Assembly (NCBI GenBank): GCA_036502025.1
Contig: DASXZJ010000040.1
Location: forward strand, 1-20,778
Direction of reading: 5' to 3'
From: Bog-473 sp036502025
Lineage (GTDB): Bacteria > Actinomycetota > Acidimicrobiia > Acidimicrobiales > RAAP-2
DNA length: 20,778 bases
Made by a program: the position numbers and the translations under genes. Each line of letters starts with the position of its first letter. The stretch's first letter is position 1. Positions 20,735 to 20,778 of the stretch are shown piece after piece. The notes under the pieces were generated by a model. It worked only from the letters and a program-made list of their open reading frames with translations. It did not search any database and had not been told where the DNA came from.

Positions 20735-20778
20735 CAGGCCATCCTACATCGCGCGTACTAACTATCGGAGGACCCTAA

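Larger units (their letters stand above)
19517..20778 (-). mobile_element. ISAzo13-like insertion sequence
   Basis: One transposase gene fills about 1.26 kb. Reading inward, the right side has GGTCCTCCGATAG (minus strand, near 20773) and the left side GTGCTCACCGATTG (plus strand, 19522-19535). These resemble one another with one gap and are probable terminal inverted repeats; the left one overlaps the end of the transposase gene. The window stops at or very near the right end, so the target duplication cannot be checked. Exact ends are uncertain. Confidence 0.6.

Noticed and set aside
1..20778. CRISPR arrays, tRNA and rRNA genes
   Set aside because: No regularly spaced repeats, no cloverleaf-like segments and no rRNA-like sequence were noticed in any intergenic stretch.

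Overview
The window is dense, high-GC DNA with many GTG starts and strong AGGAGG-type ribosome binding sites. Its mix of NarL-type two-component systems, FtsX-like permeases of the 'WYRFR...RRR..GY' kind and a fused class III cyclase suggests an actinobacterium, perhaps an Acidimicrobiia-like lineage. That placement is inference from gene style; there is no rRNA or other marker gene here.

Region 1 (1-8207) is a pair of divergent operons that read out from about 3700-3849. Leftward are a protein with a cyclic-nucleotide-binding domain, a metallo-beta-lactamase-fold hydrolase, a phytoene-desaturase-like FAD oxidoreductase and an FtsX-like permease cut by the window edge. These are packed with gaps of 4 and 7 nt and then a TTGA stop/start overlap. 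Rightward are a response regulator fused to a class III nucleotide cyclase, an ABC ATPase of the MacB/LolD type, and a NarL-type membrane histidine kinase. Together they encode a plausible complete second-messenger circuit: sensor kinase, phospho-controlled cyclase, nucleotide-binding effector and a candidate phosphodiesterase, next to an ABC export system. The circuit itself is inference; the parts are seen directly.

Region 2 (8228-9905, leftward) holds a receiver-only protein, a full NarL-type regulator whose receiver closely resembles that of the cyclase, and a small membrane protein. Region 3 (9906-12951, rightward) has a regulatory stretch with repeats, the scar of a deleted permease gene (start and end of a gene joined, middle missing) and an intact FtsX-like permease.

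Region 4 (12953-16546) is an amine-catabolism unit: a monoamine-oxidase-like flavoenzyme diverges from a TetR regulator and an aldehyde dehydrogenase, with a clean inverted repeat between them. Region 5 (16557-19503) is a secreted helical protein of unknown role that diverges from an OmpR-type regulator and its histidine kinase. The window ends in an intact ISAzo13-like transposase gene (19526-20734) read leftward, with probable IS ends on both sides.

Most other long open frames in the window lie antisense or out of frame to these genes and are products of high GC.
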